Below, one piece after another: positions 36,824-47,727 of a DNA stretch of 64,000 bases (its first letter is position 1; the number at the start of each line of letters is the position of its first letter). This DNA comes from Boesenbergia rotunda (taxonomy: Eukaryota; Streptophyta; Magnoliopsida; Zingiberales; Zingiberaceae): positions 1 through 64,000 of the forward strand of contig JAGFNQ010000715.1 in the NCBI GenBank assembly GCA_024364735.1. The letters are read 5' to 3'. Below the pieces are notes generated by a model, which worked only from the letters and a program-made list of their open reading frames with translations, was not told the DNA's origin and made no database searches. The position numbers and the translations under genes were made by a program.

Positions 36824-38785
36824 TGTTGATGCAGTCTGGCCCGATTGTTGTTTTGGTGTTAACAACGATTTAAGTTTGGTTGAATAAATTCGGATTATGT
36901 CCAGGTGGATCTGGGAGATCGCACGCTGGCATGGGAAAAGACCTAGTGGGACTAAGTGAAGTCCAGGTGGATCGGGGAGATTGCACGCTGGCATGGGAAA
37001 AGACCTAGTGGGACTAAGCACACCTAGTGGGACTAGGTGAAGTGGAAAAGACCTAGTGGGACTAGGCACACCTAGTGGGACTAGGTGAAGTGAAAAAGAC
37101 CTAGTGGGACTAGGTGAAGTCCCGGTGAGTGAAGCTGGGCACGGAGTCTTGGTCCGGGGGACTGAGTACGAGTCAGAGAAGGCCAGGAAGCCTGTTCTCT
37201 TGACTTATGGTGGAGTTGGCCTTGGCTGGATCGGTCTGGTGACCGATCAAGGAGTTGGCATAAACTCCCTGTCGTGGATCGGTCTGGTGACCGATCCAGA
37301 GGAGGCTGATCAGTCTGGTGACCGATCAGGGAGAGAACGGAAAGGTTTCTGTTGAGCTCCTGATCGTTCTGGTGAACAATTAGGGAGAGGTCAATAGCCT
37401 TGGGGAGAAACTCTTGATCGGTCTGCTGGACCGATCAAACATCGCGAGCTCCTCACTATGACCGATCAGGCTGGAGCCTGATCGGTCAGGGAGTGGCCTG
37501 ATCGGTCACCAGACCGATCAGGGAACACCCTGATCGGTCAGGTGACCGATCAGTAGGTTTGGCCTGCTCAGATGGAAAAACCCTCAGCAAAGGGGTGGAT
37601 CGGTCTGGTGACCGATCCACGACCTGGGATCGATCTGGTGATCGATCACGAGAAGTCGCGATCCCAGTTTTCTCACTGGGGACCAATCAGGCTGGAGCCT
37701 GATCGGACTGGGCCTATCCTGATCGATCCGGTGACCAATCAGGGTCCTCTCTGATCGGTCCGGTGACCGATCAGAAGCTGAACTTTAATTCAAAATACGC
37801 TGTTAGAAGTTTCTGATCGCGTCTGTTTTCTCGTCTGATACACTGATACACTGCTGATTTCTTTGCGATACGCTTTGCTAAGCTTCTGCTAAGTGTGCAG
37901 GTGATACAGGAGGATTCAAACATTGGAGGAGAGTCAACTGGGGACTTTCCCATGGATCAGGTTTAGATGTATTCTGTTTTCAGTTTTCAACGGACACTGG
38001 CGCTACTGGCAATGGCTGGGAAGTTGACGAGCTGACCTGGGCTTGGCTGAAGAGAGTTCAAGGAGTCCAGAAGAGGTCAGGAGTAGCTGAGGCTGTTGCA
38101 GACGAGCTGGTGAGCAGCTGTGAGCTGCAGAGGCGCGTGAGCAGCTGGGAGCTGCAGAGGCGCGCCTGTAACCTGGGTTGTTGGGCAGAGGCTTAAGAGC
38201 TGGTGGCGAAGAAGTCTCTGCAAGGATTGATCCATCTCTTTGAGCAATAACTCTATTCCTTGGAGCTACTGCATCCTGAGAGCTTTAAGCAAGAAAGAGA
38301 AGTTTTGCAAGCAGACACCACGCGAGAAGGAGGAGCTGGGTGAAGGCTCTTGCCAGGATCTTACTGGGTTGTGAGTTGTGCATTGTATACTGTCTCTTTC
38401 GCGCTCTATAAGCTTTCCTAGTCTCTGCACTGTATTTCCATCATTTTCTTGAGACTATCTGCTGTGGAGAGGTTTCTCCACCGAGAAGGAGGTGTTATCT
38501 TATCCAGATTTCCTGGGGCTTGATCTGCCGACGATCAAGGGATCGCCCACCTCACGGGCACGCCAAGGAGTAGGGGCAAGTTATCCCCGAACCTTGTAAA
38601 TCCTCCTTGTTAGCGTCTTGAGCTTGTGCTTAGTTTAGGGTTTTAGGTTCTGCAATTCTGTTTCTCTGTTTTGTATTGTTTCCGCTGCTGTTGCTAACCG
38701 TAAGTGCAAAAATCTCAAAAAGAGCAAAGAAATTAGTGTCTGGCTACATTCACCCCCCCCCTCTCTAGCCATCCAAGCACCAACA
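36824..38785 (+). repeat. solo LTR of family X
   Basis: Starts TGTTGATGCAGTC and ends AAGCACCAACA, with CTCTC at 36819-36823 and 38786-38790. It matches, in reverse, the LTR at 46143-48301. A minisatellite with CCTAGTGGGACTAGG hairpins lies at about 36940-37125, an array of about 13 GATCGGTC-type hairpins at 37215-37775, and an AT-rich TTTAATTCAAAA just after. GAGGTTTCTCCACC and the terminal CCCCCTCTCTAGCC are shared with SIRE-like family A. Confidence 0.93.
37215..37775 (+). repeat. array of GATCGGTC hairpins in the solo X LTR
   Basis: About 13 units of the form GATCGGTC-N4-GACCGATC, spaced some 30-60 bases apart by unrelated sequence, occur near 37217, 37276, 37306, 37357, 37411, 37457, 37497, 37527, 37592, 37625, 37678, 37716 and 37749. 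The loop is mostly TGGT. Flanking bases extend several arms to 10-12 bp, and they differ between copies but still pair. Confidence 0.88.
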
Positions 38786-39290
38786 CTCTCCACCATCATT
38801 CTTGATTTAGATCCACATCTACAAAAGCTTATTCAAACAAGTTAAAGAAATATGAAATGATAGAAATGAAATGGAAGTTCAATGAACTTGATACTTAAGA
38901 ATTATAATAAAGGAAGTAAAGAAATGTGATATGAAAAAGAAACATAGAAAAGAAATATAGCATGATAAGAAAATATGGAAAAAGTAGAGAAAGTAGAAGA
39001 TTTGAGCACCAAAAATTGTAACTCGATGCACTTTGCCCTCTCATGATATCTTCTAGTGAATTCAGAGCTAATGTGAGTAAGGGTCTGATGATAAGCATTG
39101 ATGAATTCATGGTGTCAAAGTTTCTGTTCTGTGCCAATGCCTGCTGTGTGTGCCAATGCCTTCTGATAGGTCAAGAGACCGATCAGCTCTGCTTGATCGT
39201 TCTGTGGATCGGATTGGAATCTCTTCTGCTCGGACTGGATAGCTCCTGATCAGTCAGCTGACCGATCAGGCTTCTCCCTGATCGGACTAG
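38786..39290. other. element Y internal region, right part
   Basis: Non-coding and AT-rich at first. From about 39165 it carries further GATCGGTC-type words, the last of which (GATCGGACTAG) abuts the right LTR-like copy. Confidence 0.55.
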
Positions 39291-40971
39291 TGTCACGATG
39301 TGAGCCTCAAATTTAGAAATTTATAATTGAAAACCCTGAACTAGCAAGATTAAATGTAGAATAGGGGCCTCAGGTCGTATTTTCCAAGGACTAGTTGTGA
39401 GTGTTTGAATCAAGCTTGTATTTGTTTGTCGTTAAATGTTTTGGGGTTTTCAAATTGTAATGGGGTTTTGTTTTGCAAATAAGAATGGAAGTAAAGTTTG
39501 AAATTGAATTGACTTAGCTAAGTAGAATTAAACTAGGCAGTTGTAAGAATTGAACTTAACCACTAGGAAAATTGAACATAACAATTCAAAATTGCAAGAT
39601 TGAAAGATAAAACTGATATCTATTGCAGAAATACACTAAAACTATATCTAACTTCGGAAATGAATGAGTTGAAACAAGCTGAATACTGAAATAGGGTCAA
39701 TTTGTGCAGAAAAATTCCTGATCGGTCGGCTGACCGATCAAATACAAGCCTGATCGGACTAGTGTCCGATCAGGTGCTGCCTGGATCGGTCTAATGACCG
39801 ATCAGTAGCTGAAACGCGAACTGAAATGCTTCAAAACAGATTGGAACGATACAGAATTGAATACAGAAATGAAATCTACAATCTATTGACACCAGTTCAA
39901 GTTCTTCACTGAGATTTTCTCCTCGCCGTCACACAAGGATCAAGTTCGGAACCCCCTCGCTCGAGATTCGACAGAAATCAGCTGCCGTGACGAAGTTGCG
40001 TAGCTTGGATGTGTAATCTGAACTCCTTCCGATCTCTTCTTCCGTGATGGTTTGTATGGCGAGTGATAGCTCAAGGAACCTCGAATCAACTCAGAGAACC
40101 CCTCTGATTTGCTCCGATTGATGGACAATGGGAATCACGCAAAGATTGGTCGGCTGAAGCTAGCTCTCGGCGACACCCTCGCCTGATCATTCAGATACAA
40201 ATAGATCGCAAACCTCTTGCGGAACTGATCTGGACGAATTGAAAACTGACAAATAGCTTGATCTAGGTGGCAACCTCCGATCAGAATTGGAAAACGAAGA
40301 AGAACAGAAAAGCTTGGAGACGCGATCTGGCGACGACGCCATCTGAAGAGGGAATTCCCAATTTAAATCCTCCTTTTGAATTTTGGACGGCTGAGATCGT
40401 TCTGGCTTCATCCAATGGTCGGATCTCCTCCGATCTGACCCAAATTCCCCAGATCTTGATCAATGGCTCTGATCTACCTGTCCTTAGCTCGGATCAACCA
40501 AATCTGTGGCAGATGGCTCAGATCATCCCTTCTCTTGCTTGGATGGTCTAGAACATCTTGAGCTTGATCCAACGGTCAGTTTGCTTCTGATTTGGATGAA
40601 ATTTTCAGATCTTGATATGTGGTCATGATTGGCTCTATCTTGAACTCGGATTGATCAGAAGTTGACCGATGGCTCAGATCTAGCCGTTCTTTGATCGGAC
40701 GGCTCATATTAATCTGATGCTTGATCACCTTGATCCGGATCCAATTCTAGCTCATGTTTGGTCCAATCTGATCTAGGTCCATGATCATTTGAAGCCTACA
40801 AAATTAGATTCAAAATTAATGCCAAAATATCTCAAATATAGAAAGATTTGAATCAAAAGCCAAAATAGAAAGAATTCATGAAACCTTATGTAAATGTAAA
40901 CTTAAGCATATTAAAGTGGATCAAAACATGGATTTGAGAGCCTAAATTTATCAACAAAATGGTAATTATCA
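39291..40971 (-). repeat. element Y LTR, right copy (5' in its orientation)
   Basis: Near-identical to 34800-36479 over about 1680 bases, with only a few dozen differences by eye. Hairpins of the GATCGGTC type lie at about 39718-39808. It is followed by GAGAC, after which the gypsy pol remnant continues. Confidence 0.8.
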
Positions 40972-40976
40972 GAGAC

Positions 40977-41250
40977 CAGCTAGTGTGTCGGCAGTGCTAC
41001 AGCAGAGAGGTCAGAACAGAGTCTCGAAAAAACCCGAAGGGCCTGGAAGACTAGCTGAAGGAGGTCATGCACACAAGGAGAAGGGCAAAAACTCGGGAGG
41101 TCCGGGCCTGGCAGCGGTCTCGGACCCTTCTGGTCCCGGTAAAATTTGCATTTTATCTAGAGTGTCTGTTTGTGTAGTTTTGTGTCCTCGCAGCAAAATC
41201 AAGTAATAAAGGAAGATGCTTTTCTCAAAATAACAACGCACCACTGAGGA
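40977..41250 (+). pseudogene. gypsy pol remnant after the protease
   Basis: Just after the GAGAC duplication the frame of the protease tail continues with DQLVCRQCYSREV, the stretch that in gypsy elements joins protease to RT. It decays within about 120 bases. No RT, RNase H or integrase follows, so these were lost from the element itself or its source. Confidence 0.7.
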
Positions 41251-41255
41251 ATTAA

Positions 41256-41900
41256 AAACCCTAATACCTCGCAGTACAGCCTATGTCCGGGGTACTTAGG
41301 TTTGGTCTGGCATGCACACGCCTGACCAAGTACCCAAAACCCTAATACTTCACGGTGCAGCTTATGCCCGAGGTACTTAGGCTTGGTCTGGGATGCACAC
41401 GCCCGACCAAGTACCCAAAACCCTAATACCTCGTGGTGCAGCCGATGCCTGGGATACTTAGGCTTGGTCTGAGATGCACACGCCCGGCCAAGTACACAAA
41501 ACCCTAATACCTCATGGTGTAGCCGATGCCCGGGGTACTTAGGCTTGGTCTGGGATGCAAATGCCCGACCAAGTACCTAATACCTCGTAGTGCAGCCTAT
41601 GCCCAGGGTACTTAGGCTTGGTCTGAGATGCACACGCCCGGCCAAGTACCCAAAACCCTAATACCTCACGGTGCAGCCTATGCTCGGGGTACTTAGGCTT
41701 GGTCTGGGATGCACACGTCCGACCAAGTATCCAAAACCCTAATACCTCACGGTCCAGCCGATACCCGGGGTACTTAGGCTTGGTCTGGGATGCACTCGCC
41801 CGGCCAAGTACCCAAAACCCTAATACCTCGCGGTGCAGCCGATGCCCGGGGTACTTAGGCTTGGTCTGGGTTACTACAAACTCCCTACCAAGGATCCAAA
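41256..41900 (+). repeat. 81-bp tandem array, eight units, with telo-boxes
   Basis: The repeat unit includes AAACCCTAATACC, GGGGTACTTAGGCTTGG and GACCAAGTACCC. AAACCCTAA begins at 41256, 41337, 41418, 41499, 41653, 41734 and 41815, at steps of exactly 81 except across one shortened unit that lacks it. The array lies in the untranslated part of the gypsy element, where Tat elements often carry tandem repeats. Confidence 0.92.
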
Positions 41901-43320
41901 CCAGGATGCCTCATGATCTCCCGAGTGCCCGGGACAGGTAAGCGTTGCGGAAGTCGCTTACTCGACCAAAGGAATACAAGCGAAACGTGCAAAGGAATAA
42001 TCCAGGCATACACATACACGGGGTAACAAAAATATTGCTTTATTTATATGAAAAATACATGGAGGTCAACATCTCAGAGAGATGCCAAGATACAAGCAGA
42101 ATATCTGGAAGAAGGAAACACCCTTCTACTCGAGCCTCTCTGCACCACTGCAACCTTCCTCGCGGAGTCACTCGACTCAAGTCCATCTTCAGATAGCCGA
42201 TAAGCGAGGATCCACACGCATGTGTTTGTTGAATTCCTTGAGACTTCAGTTGCAATAAAGACAGCTCGGTCTCTTGCCCGGATGATCATTGATAGATGAG
42301 GATGCCTGAGGTAACACATGAAAGCAACGAACTCGTCCGAAGACTCTCTTTCCGCAAAGATGCGTACAGTACAACATTCAAAAGGGGGAAGAGAGGGAGC
42401 AGCAACGGTAATTTCTCTCCGGAGTGTGTAAAGACGCAAAGAAGAATTGGCTTGACAGGAGGGGCGAGCAGCAACGACAATTTCTCTCCGGAGCGTGTAA
42501 AGACGCAAAGAAGAATTGCCTTGACAGGAGGGGCGAGCAGCCACTGCAATTTCTCCTCGGATATGGGATCAACGAAAAGAAGAAAGAGAAAAAGAAAAAC
42601 CAGCAGTTGTAGCCCCCCCCCGCTCTTGATGACAGAGTTTCCCACAAACACCATCCTCTGCCCAAAACATGGTGAAACAAAGGCCTCCCCCTCCGCGAGG
42701 CTCTCCGGCCAAGAACACTCCCCCAACTCCGGCATCAACAACTGCGGCCACAGGGGGCAAGAAGAGCGCTGGCATCAAGCCAGGAAGAAGGAAGAATGCA
42801 GAAGGGATGATGAAGACGGTTCACCCTTCTACCCCCTATTTATAGGGGCCCCTGCTACTCCGTGTATTTAATGCGGAAATGACGCAGAAACAGCAATTGA
42901 CGCCGAAGCGTCACTTCGACCAATGCGCTTAGGAACCTACGACTCTTTATGAGTCTATTCAATGAGGTCGCGGATGATGCAGAGGTGACGGTTCGGGAGC
43001 CACCCACAGTCGCCGGAAGGAAGATCGACAGGGGCCCACCTTGGACATAAATGCAGGCAGGGCGCTATGACTTGTGAATCATTCTAGGGGACCCACACCC
43101 AGGATCATCCTCGAAACAAACAAATACCTTCCAATTCGTTAAGTCTGCAATACGAAGGCACGAGACACATTGAGCAAGACACCGGCACATACACAAGAAA
43201 TAGTAAAGATGATTACACTAATTCAAAATTGCTACAACAAGGCTCGACCCCTTGGTAAACCTAGGGTCCTACAAGTTCAAGTCCTCGAGATAGAGTCCCC
43301 TCCCTAACTCGGCCTACACT
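41901..43320. other. gypsy 3' untranslated region with minus-strand promoter words
   Basis: No gene called. On the minus strand there is a TATA box (CTATAAATAGG, about 42836-42846) and an AATAAA near 42035-42040. A 69-bp repeat lies at 42398-42560. Reading frames across the repeat have no family resemblance. Confidence 0.5.
42398..42560. repeat. 69-bp tandem repeat, 2.3 copies
   Basis: GCAGCAACG begins at about 42398 and 42468 and GCAGCCACT at 42537. Between them run AATTTCTCTCCGGAG and GACGCAAAGAAGAATTG. 69 is a multiple of 3, so the frames that cross it stay open and repeat on both strands. Confidence 0.85.
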
Positions 43321-43325
43321 TACAA

Positions 43326-45690
43326 ATGCGGATCAGCATCGGGAGGGAGGAGTTGATCATTTTTCAACTGATCGATAGCCCCATGGAAGCCCTGCTGCAG
43401 GCGCATCATTACATGGTCGACCACAATAGCATGGAATTCATCCGACTCCAGAAATTTCGCCTTAAAGCCCGCTTCAGCCTCCTCAGAGCTAGAAGCTTTA
43501 GCAACCCGAAGAGCAAGGAGTTCGGCCTCAGCAGCTCATAGGAATGTCTCAGGCATCCTAGCTCAGCAGACATCTCAGTTTGCTCGGCTAAGGCCTCTCG
43601 GAGCCTCTCCAACGCGGCCCGCTCATCCGACCGAGCTTGAGCCAGGTCATCCTCCAGGATAGACGCGTGGTCAGTGGCCATCATGCGATAGACTCCTTCT
43701 GATGAAGCTGCTCCGCCTAATACTGAACGCGCACGTTTAACCTCTCGATCGAGGCTACATATGTCGGATGTCATCCAATAACTTCTTCTCCCTCATTCGA
43801 AGGTGGTCCCTCTCCTGCGTCATCTGGAGCAAGTCATGAGTAACAACCACCGCTCTCTCGGATGTTAGACGTTCTCGGTGGCGGGAATTCTGAAGAATCA
43901 GCTCTTTGTCCTACAAGGTGTCCAGTAGATGCCCCACCTTAGCACGAAGTGATCTGCTGACCCCCGCTTGCATGAGCCCTGCTCGATGCTCGTGGTCAGC
44001 CGCGACCTTCGCTCTCAAGGCCTGGTGGGTTAAGACTTCGACCTGAGGCCATGAGTATAAACCTCGACCGGCGGTGAGACAATCCTCGGCCGCCTACCAT
44101 TACACCAAGGAATCAGAGAGTATGCAAAAGAATGGCCAATGCAACAGTAACTGGTACCTTCAGAAGGGTCTCCCGAAGAGTGGTTGGTGGGCCAACCGAG
44201 GCTCGTACGGCTACCCATCCAGGAGTACTTGGCATGTTACCCCGTCCCTCGGGCAGTAGCGAGCCCTGACGAGGGGGAAGTCGTTGGACGACGGGGGCTT
44301 CAGGTGGCAAACTGGAAGGGTCGGAGTCATCCTCCTCGGAGCTAGAACTCCCCTCAGTCAAAACCCCTTCGGGCGGAACCTCCTTGAACTGCACCAGGGG
44401 GAATGATTGCATGGAAGCCTCCAATGCTGCGTCCAATCTCTTCTTTAGTCGGTCCAGTTTCATCCGATATTGGGCACACAATACCTCCTTACCTTTTAAA
44501 GACGTGGCCGAATCAATAGAGCCGAAGGGGGTGCTGGGATGACCACCTCCGGAACTGAGACCGGCGGAACAGGAACAAACACTACTTCCTCGGGGAGTGG
44601 GGCAACTTTCTCCGGCACAGACGGAAGAATGGGGGAACTCATGGAGCGCCGTTTTTTCCATTTATGACCCAAGCCCTTGGGGAGCCGCCGCTTCTGCCGG
44701 CCAGTGAACCGGACTTCTAAAGGTGCAACAGGAGGGGAGGCCCCCTCACTAACCCCTTCTGGATGGACAGCTCTCGGGGAAGAACCATCTCCATGAGGAA
44801 GATCTGACACCGGGTCAACCTGTTGATCAGAAGGCCCTTGGCTCATGATCGGCGGGGATGCAATAGTGACTTCTACCCTTTCGGGCGAAGCAATCCCGAG
44901 GGATGAGTCAACAGTCCCCTCAGAGGACTCGGCGGACGCAGGAGGGGCATCAGGAACGGCCGGAGGAGGTTTCAACGCCTCCTTGTTAGCCTCCTCCCAC
45001 CTGATGAGTCGACCCATCACCTTGGCAAACATGACTTCCTTTGCAATAGCCAGACAAAAAGAACATCAGTCAGAACTAACGGGCATTGAAGAAAAAGATG
45101 AACGTACCAAGGGTGGGGTTGATTCGCATCACTTTAGGACTGAGGCCCGCCCGGTACTTGAGCTCTTCACTCTGCGCCAGCCCTGGGCCGCTGAATTCCA
45201 TGCCAGAGAGTACCTTCCTAGCACGCTGGTACATAGGGCCCTGGAGAAACTTCTCTAAAGAAGGAGGAGTCGGTAAATCCTCTATCCAACCCAGAGGATT
45301 GAAGAGTAAGGACGACAGACGAATAAAGAAGAACTTCTCCTTCCACCCTTTATGAGAGGAAGGAAATCCTCCTAAAAACTTATGGCCCGGTTGGGCTGCG
45401 AAACTAAAGACCCCTCGGGAGCTAATAGGGACAAAGAAAGAATGAAAGAGATGAGGAGTCAAAGAGAGATCAAAAAACTTGAAAATGATATACGCCCTCC
45501 CATCTGAGCAAAAGCATTGGGAGCCATCTGGTGAAGGGGAATATCGAAATAAGAGGCTATGTTCATGAAAAAAATGAGTGATAGGGAAACGTAGTCCTAA
45601 CTCCATCTGCCCTAGAAAGAAGGTTGACATGCCTGCAAGAGGCTCCACCAGCATCTGGCCCACCCTGGGGATAACCACCGATTCATTTTC
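43326..45690 (-). pseudogene. antisense ORF of the gypsy element (putative gypsy-type transposon domain)
   Basis: A minus-strand coding region, opposite to gag. The first part (about 45690-45108) reads IPRVGQMLVEP, then FRYSPSPDGSQ and PSSHKGWKEKFFFIR. This fits the plant 'putative gypsy type transposon' family (PF04195) known from antisense ORFs of Tat elements. A 73-base GT-AG intron (45107-45035) would join it in frame to MFAKVMGRLIRWEE. A Pro/Glu/Ser-rich middle follows, with a frameshift near 44600 (KLDRLKKRLDAALEASM). A coiled-coil C-terminal piece lies at 43774-43409. Its N-terminus is lost: a piece of X gag joins at about 45690. Its role in the element is unknown. Confidence 0.72.
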
Positions 45691-46085
45691 CTTCATGGAA
45701 AGGTTTTGTAATTGGTTGAGAAACAAATCTCTCTGGCGATTCTTGAATCTCGGGTGCCCTCATGAAGTTCGATAAGCTTGTTCCACAAGTCATTTGCACT
45801 TGTGAAAGGACCAACCTTGATGACTTGGTCTTTGTTCATGCCGCATTGTAGAGTGACGACCGCCTTCGCGTCGGCTTCACTCTTCCGAGTTTGTTCGGCT
45901 ATCCACCGCCATGATTCGAGTTCTTTGCCTTCATCATCCTTAGGAGGGGTGAATCCCTCCTTCACCGCAAACCAAGTGTTGATGTCCATCTTTAAGTAAT
46001 ATTCCATCTTCGATCTCCAATATTGGAAATCAGCGCCATCGAAGAATGGAGGTCGGGTGGTGGAGAAGCCTTCCCTCAATGCCAT
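45690..46085 (-). pseudogene. family X gag, N-terminal fragment
   Basis: SIRE-like gag from ATG 46085 (MALREGFSTTRPPFFDG, FQYWRSKMEYYL, NDLWNKLIELHEGT). After a one-base shift near 45745 the frame reads RDLFLNQLQNLSMKENESV. The homology then stops and the gypsy antisense ORF begins, in the same frame. The rest of the X element is missing. Confidence 0.85.
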
Positions 46086-47154
46086 GGATGTAGCTCTCGG
46101 TTGTTAATCCGCAAAAACAGAGCCCCAAGCTTTGATACCACTTGTTGGAAACCGGATGGCTAGAGAGGGGGGGTGAATATAGCCAATCACTTGGACTTTA
46201 CGACTTAGCAAATTTCTGCACTTAAGTTGTTAGTAGCACAGTGGAAGAAACAAGGAACACAGTAAAGTGCAGAAATGCAAAAAACCAAAACAAACTAGAA
46301 CCACAAACAAGATCGCTAACAAGGAGGGTTTACAAGGTTCGGGGATAACTTGCCCCTACTCCTTGGCGTGCCCTTAAGGTGGGCGATCCCTTGATCGTCG
46401 GCAGATCAAGCCCCGGTTAACGCCGGATAGAAAGCAACCTCCTTCTCGGTGGAGAAACCTCTCCACAGCGATTCAATCAAAGATATAGGTTTAAGTACAA
46501 TGAAACAGAAGAAAGATCTTACTTAGCACTTGGCAAAGACAAGAACACAACAAGCTCCCTCAGAGCTCCACCCAGCGACGATCTCACGCAAGAACCCTTT
46601 CCCCGTGTCTTCTCGCTGTTGGACTCGGAACTTCTTGTTCCTTCCTCCAGGTGCTCAAGTAGAGAACGGTTGCTTCTCTGATTTCAGATGCTTGCACAAG
46701 ATGGAACTTCAGATCACGCAAGCAAGTTGTGGAGAACTCAAAGGCGCAGGAAGAACTCAAGCAAAAACTGTTTCGCGAACTCTGCTTCAACGAAGCCTTC
46801 TTCCTCCCTTTTGTTTCTCCACCAAGCGTCAGATGACACCATCCCTGCAGCCACCAGCTGCTCACCTGCCAATGCCAGCTACCACTGAGCTCTCCCTGGA
46901 CTCCCTGAGCTTCCCTCAGCCAAGCTCCAGTCTCAGCTCCAGTCTGCAGCTCGGCCGTTGCAACCTGAGATGGAAAAACGGACAAACCTGCTCCAAGGAA
47001 AGGTCTCCATTGACTCTCCTTGAGTGTTTGAATCCTCCCCTGTCACCTGCAGCTTAATCAGATTGTTAGCACAGCATATCAATCAGAAAATCAAATATCA
47101 GTGAGTGAGCGCAGAGAATCAGATATGTTCAGAGCGTTTGACAACGCAATTTGA

Positions 47155-47720
47155 ATTAAAGTGATCGGTCACCGGACCGATCCAGGGCTTGTGGGTCGGT
47201 CACCAGACCGATCCACTGCTTCGCTGGGATTCCCAGCTCTCACGGCAATACACGCCTGATCGGTCTGGTGACTGATCAGAGTGAAGCCTGATCAGTCCCC
47301 AGACCGATCAGAGTGAAGCCTGATCAGTCACCCAGACCGATCAGGTCTAATGAACAGTGATCTCGGAATCAAATCCTAAGTCCCTGATCGGTCACCGGAC
47401 CGTTCAGGAGCTGATCCGTGGGGGAACTCACTCACTGTTCGCTCCCTGATCGGTCACCAGACCGATCAGGAGCAAGGCAGTGAGGAAGCTGCCTGCTCCC
47501 TGATCGGTCACTGGACCGATCAGGAGCCAAGCAACACGGCAATAGCCTGCTCCCTGATCGGTCACCGGACCGATCAGGAGCAACACAGTAGGTTCCCAAC
47601 CTCACTGTGCGCTCCCTGATCGGTCACCAGACCGATCAGACATCGCTGGATCGGTCACCAGACCGATCCACGAAGGAGCAGCGTGCCAATATCCCTGATC
47701 GGTCACCAGAGCGATCCAAG
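47155..47720 (-). repeat. array of GATCGGTC hairpins in the truncated X LTR
   Basis: About 12 units of the form GATCGGTC-N4-GACCGATC near 47160, 47191, 47248, 47287, 47317, 47383, 47443, 47498, 47552, 47614, 47648 and 47693, with loops mostly ACCA or ACCG (TGGT when read on the minus strand). Several have one mismatched arm. Confidence 0.88.
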
Positions 47721-47727
47721 GACTCAA

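Larger units (their letters stand above)
34782..40971 (-). mobile_element. element Y, short LTR-type element holding a solo LTR
   Basis: Two direct copies of about 1680 bp (34800-36479 and 39291-40971) flank a small internal region, and GAGAC stands at 34777-34781 and 40972-40976. AGTGTGGGGGAGT on the minus strand ends at the inner edge of the left copy, just as a polypurine tract would, so the element points left. After removal of the solo X LTR (36824-38785) the internal region is only about 840 bases and has no gag or pol. No tRNA-like primer site is visible at the other inner edge. It is a probable non-autonomous element. Confidence 0.78.

Noticed and set aside
37104..37355. ORFs encoding DRSPDRS-like or GLVTD-like peptides in X LTRs
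   Set aside because: The peptide repeats come from reading the GATCGGTC dyads; both strands give similar open frames.
41256..41900. Interstitial telomere tract
   Set aside because: The CCCTAAA word occurs once per 81-bp unit and not in direct tandem, so this is a minisatellite and not telomeric DNA.
42074..42871. Overlapping ORFs on both strands up to 191 codons
   Set aside because: They arise from the 69-bp repeat, whose length is a multiple of three; composition and frame use do not look coding.
47155..47720. CRISPR-like array of regular palindromic repeats
   Set aside because: The spacing is irregular, the spacers are not unique inserts of fixed length, the context is a plant LTR with a primer site and gag, and there are no cas genes.
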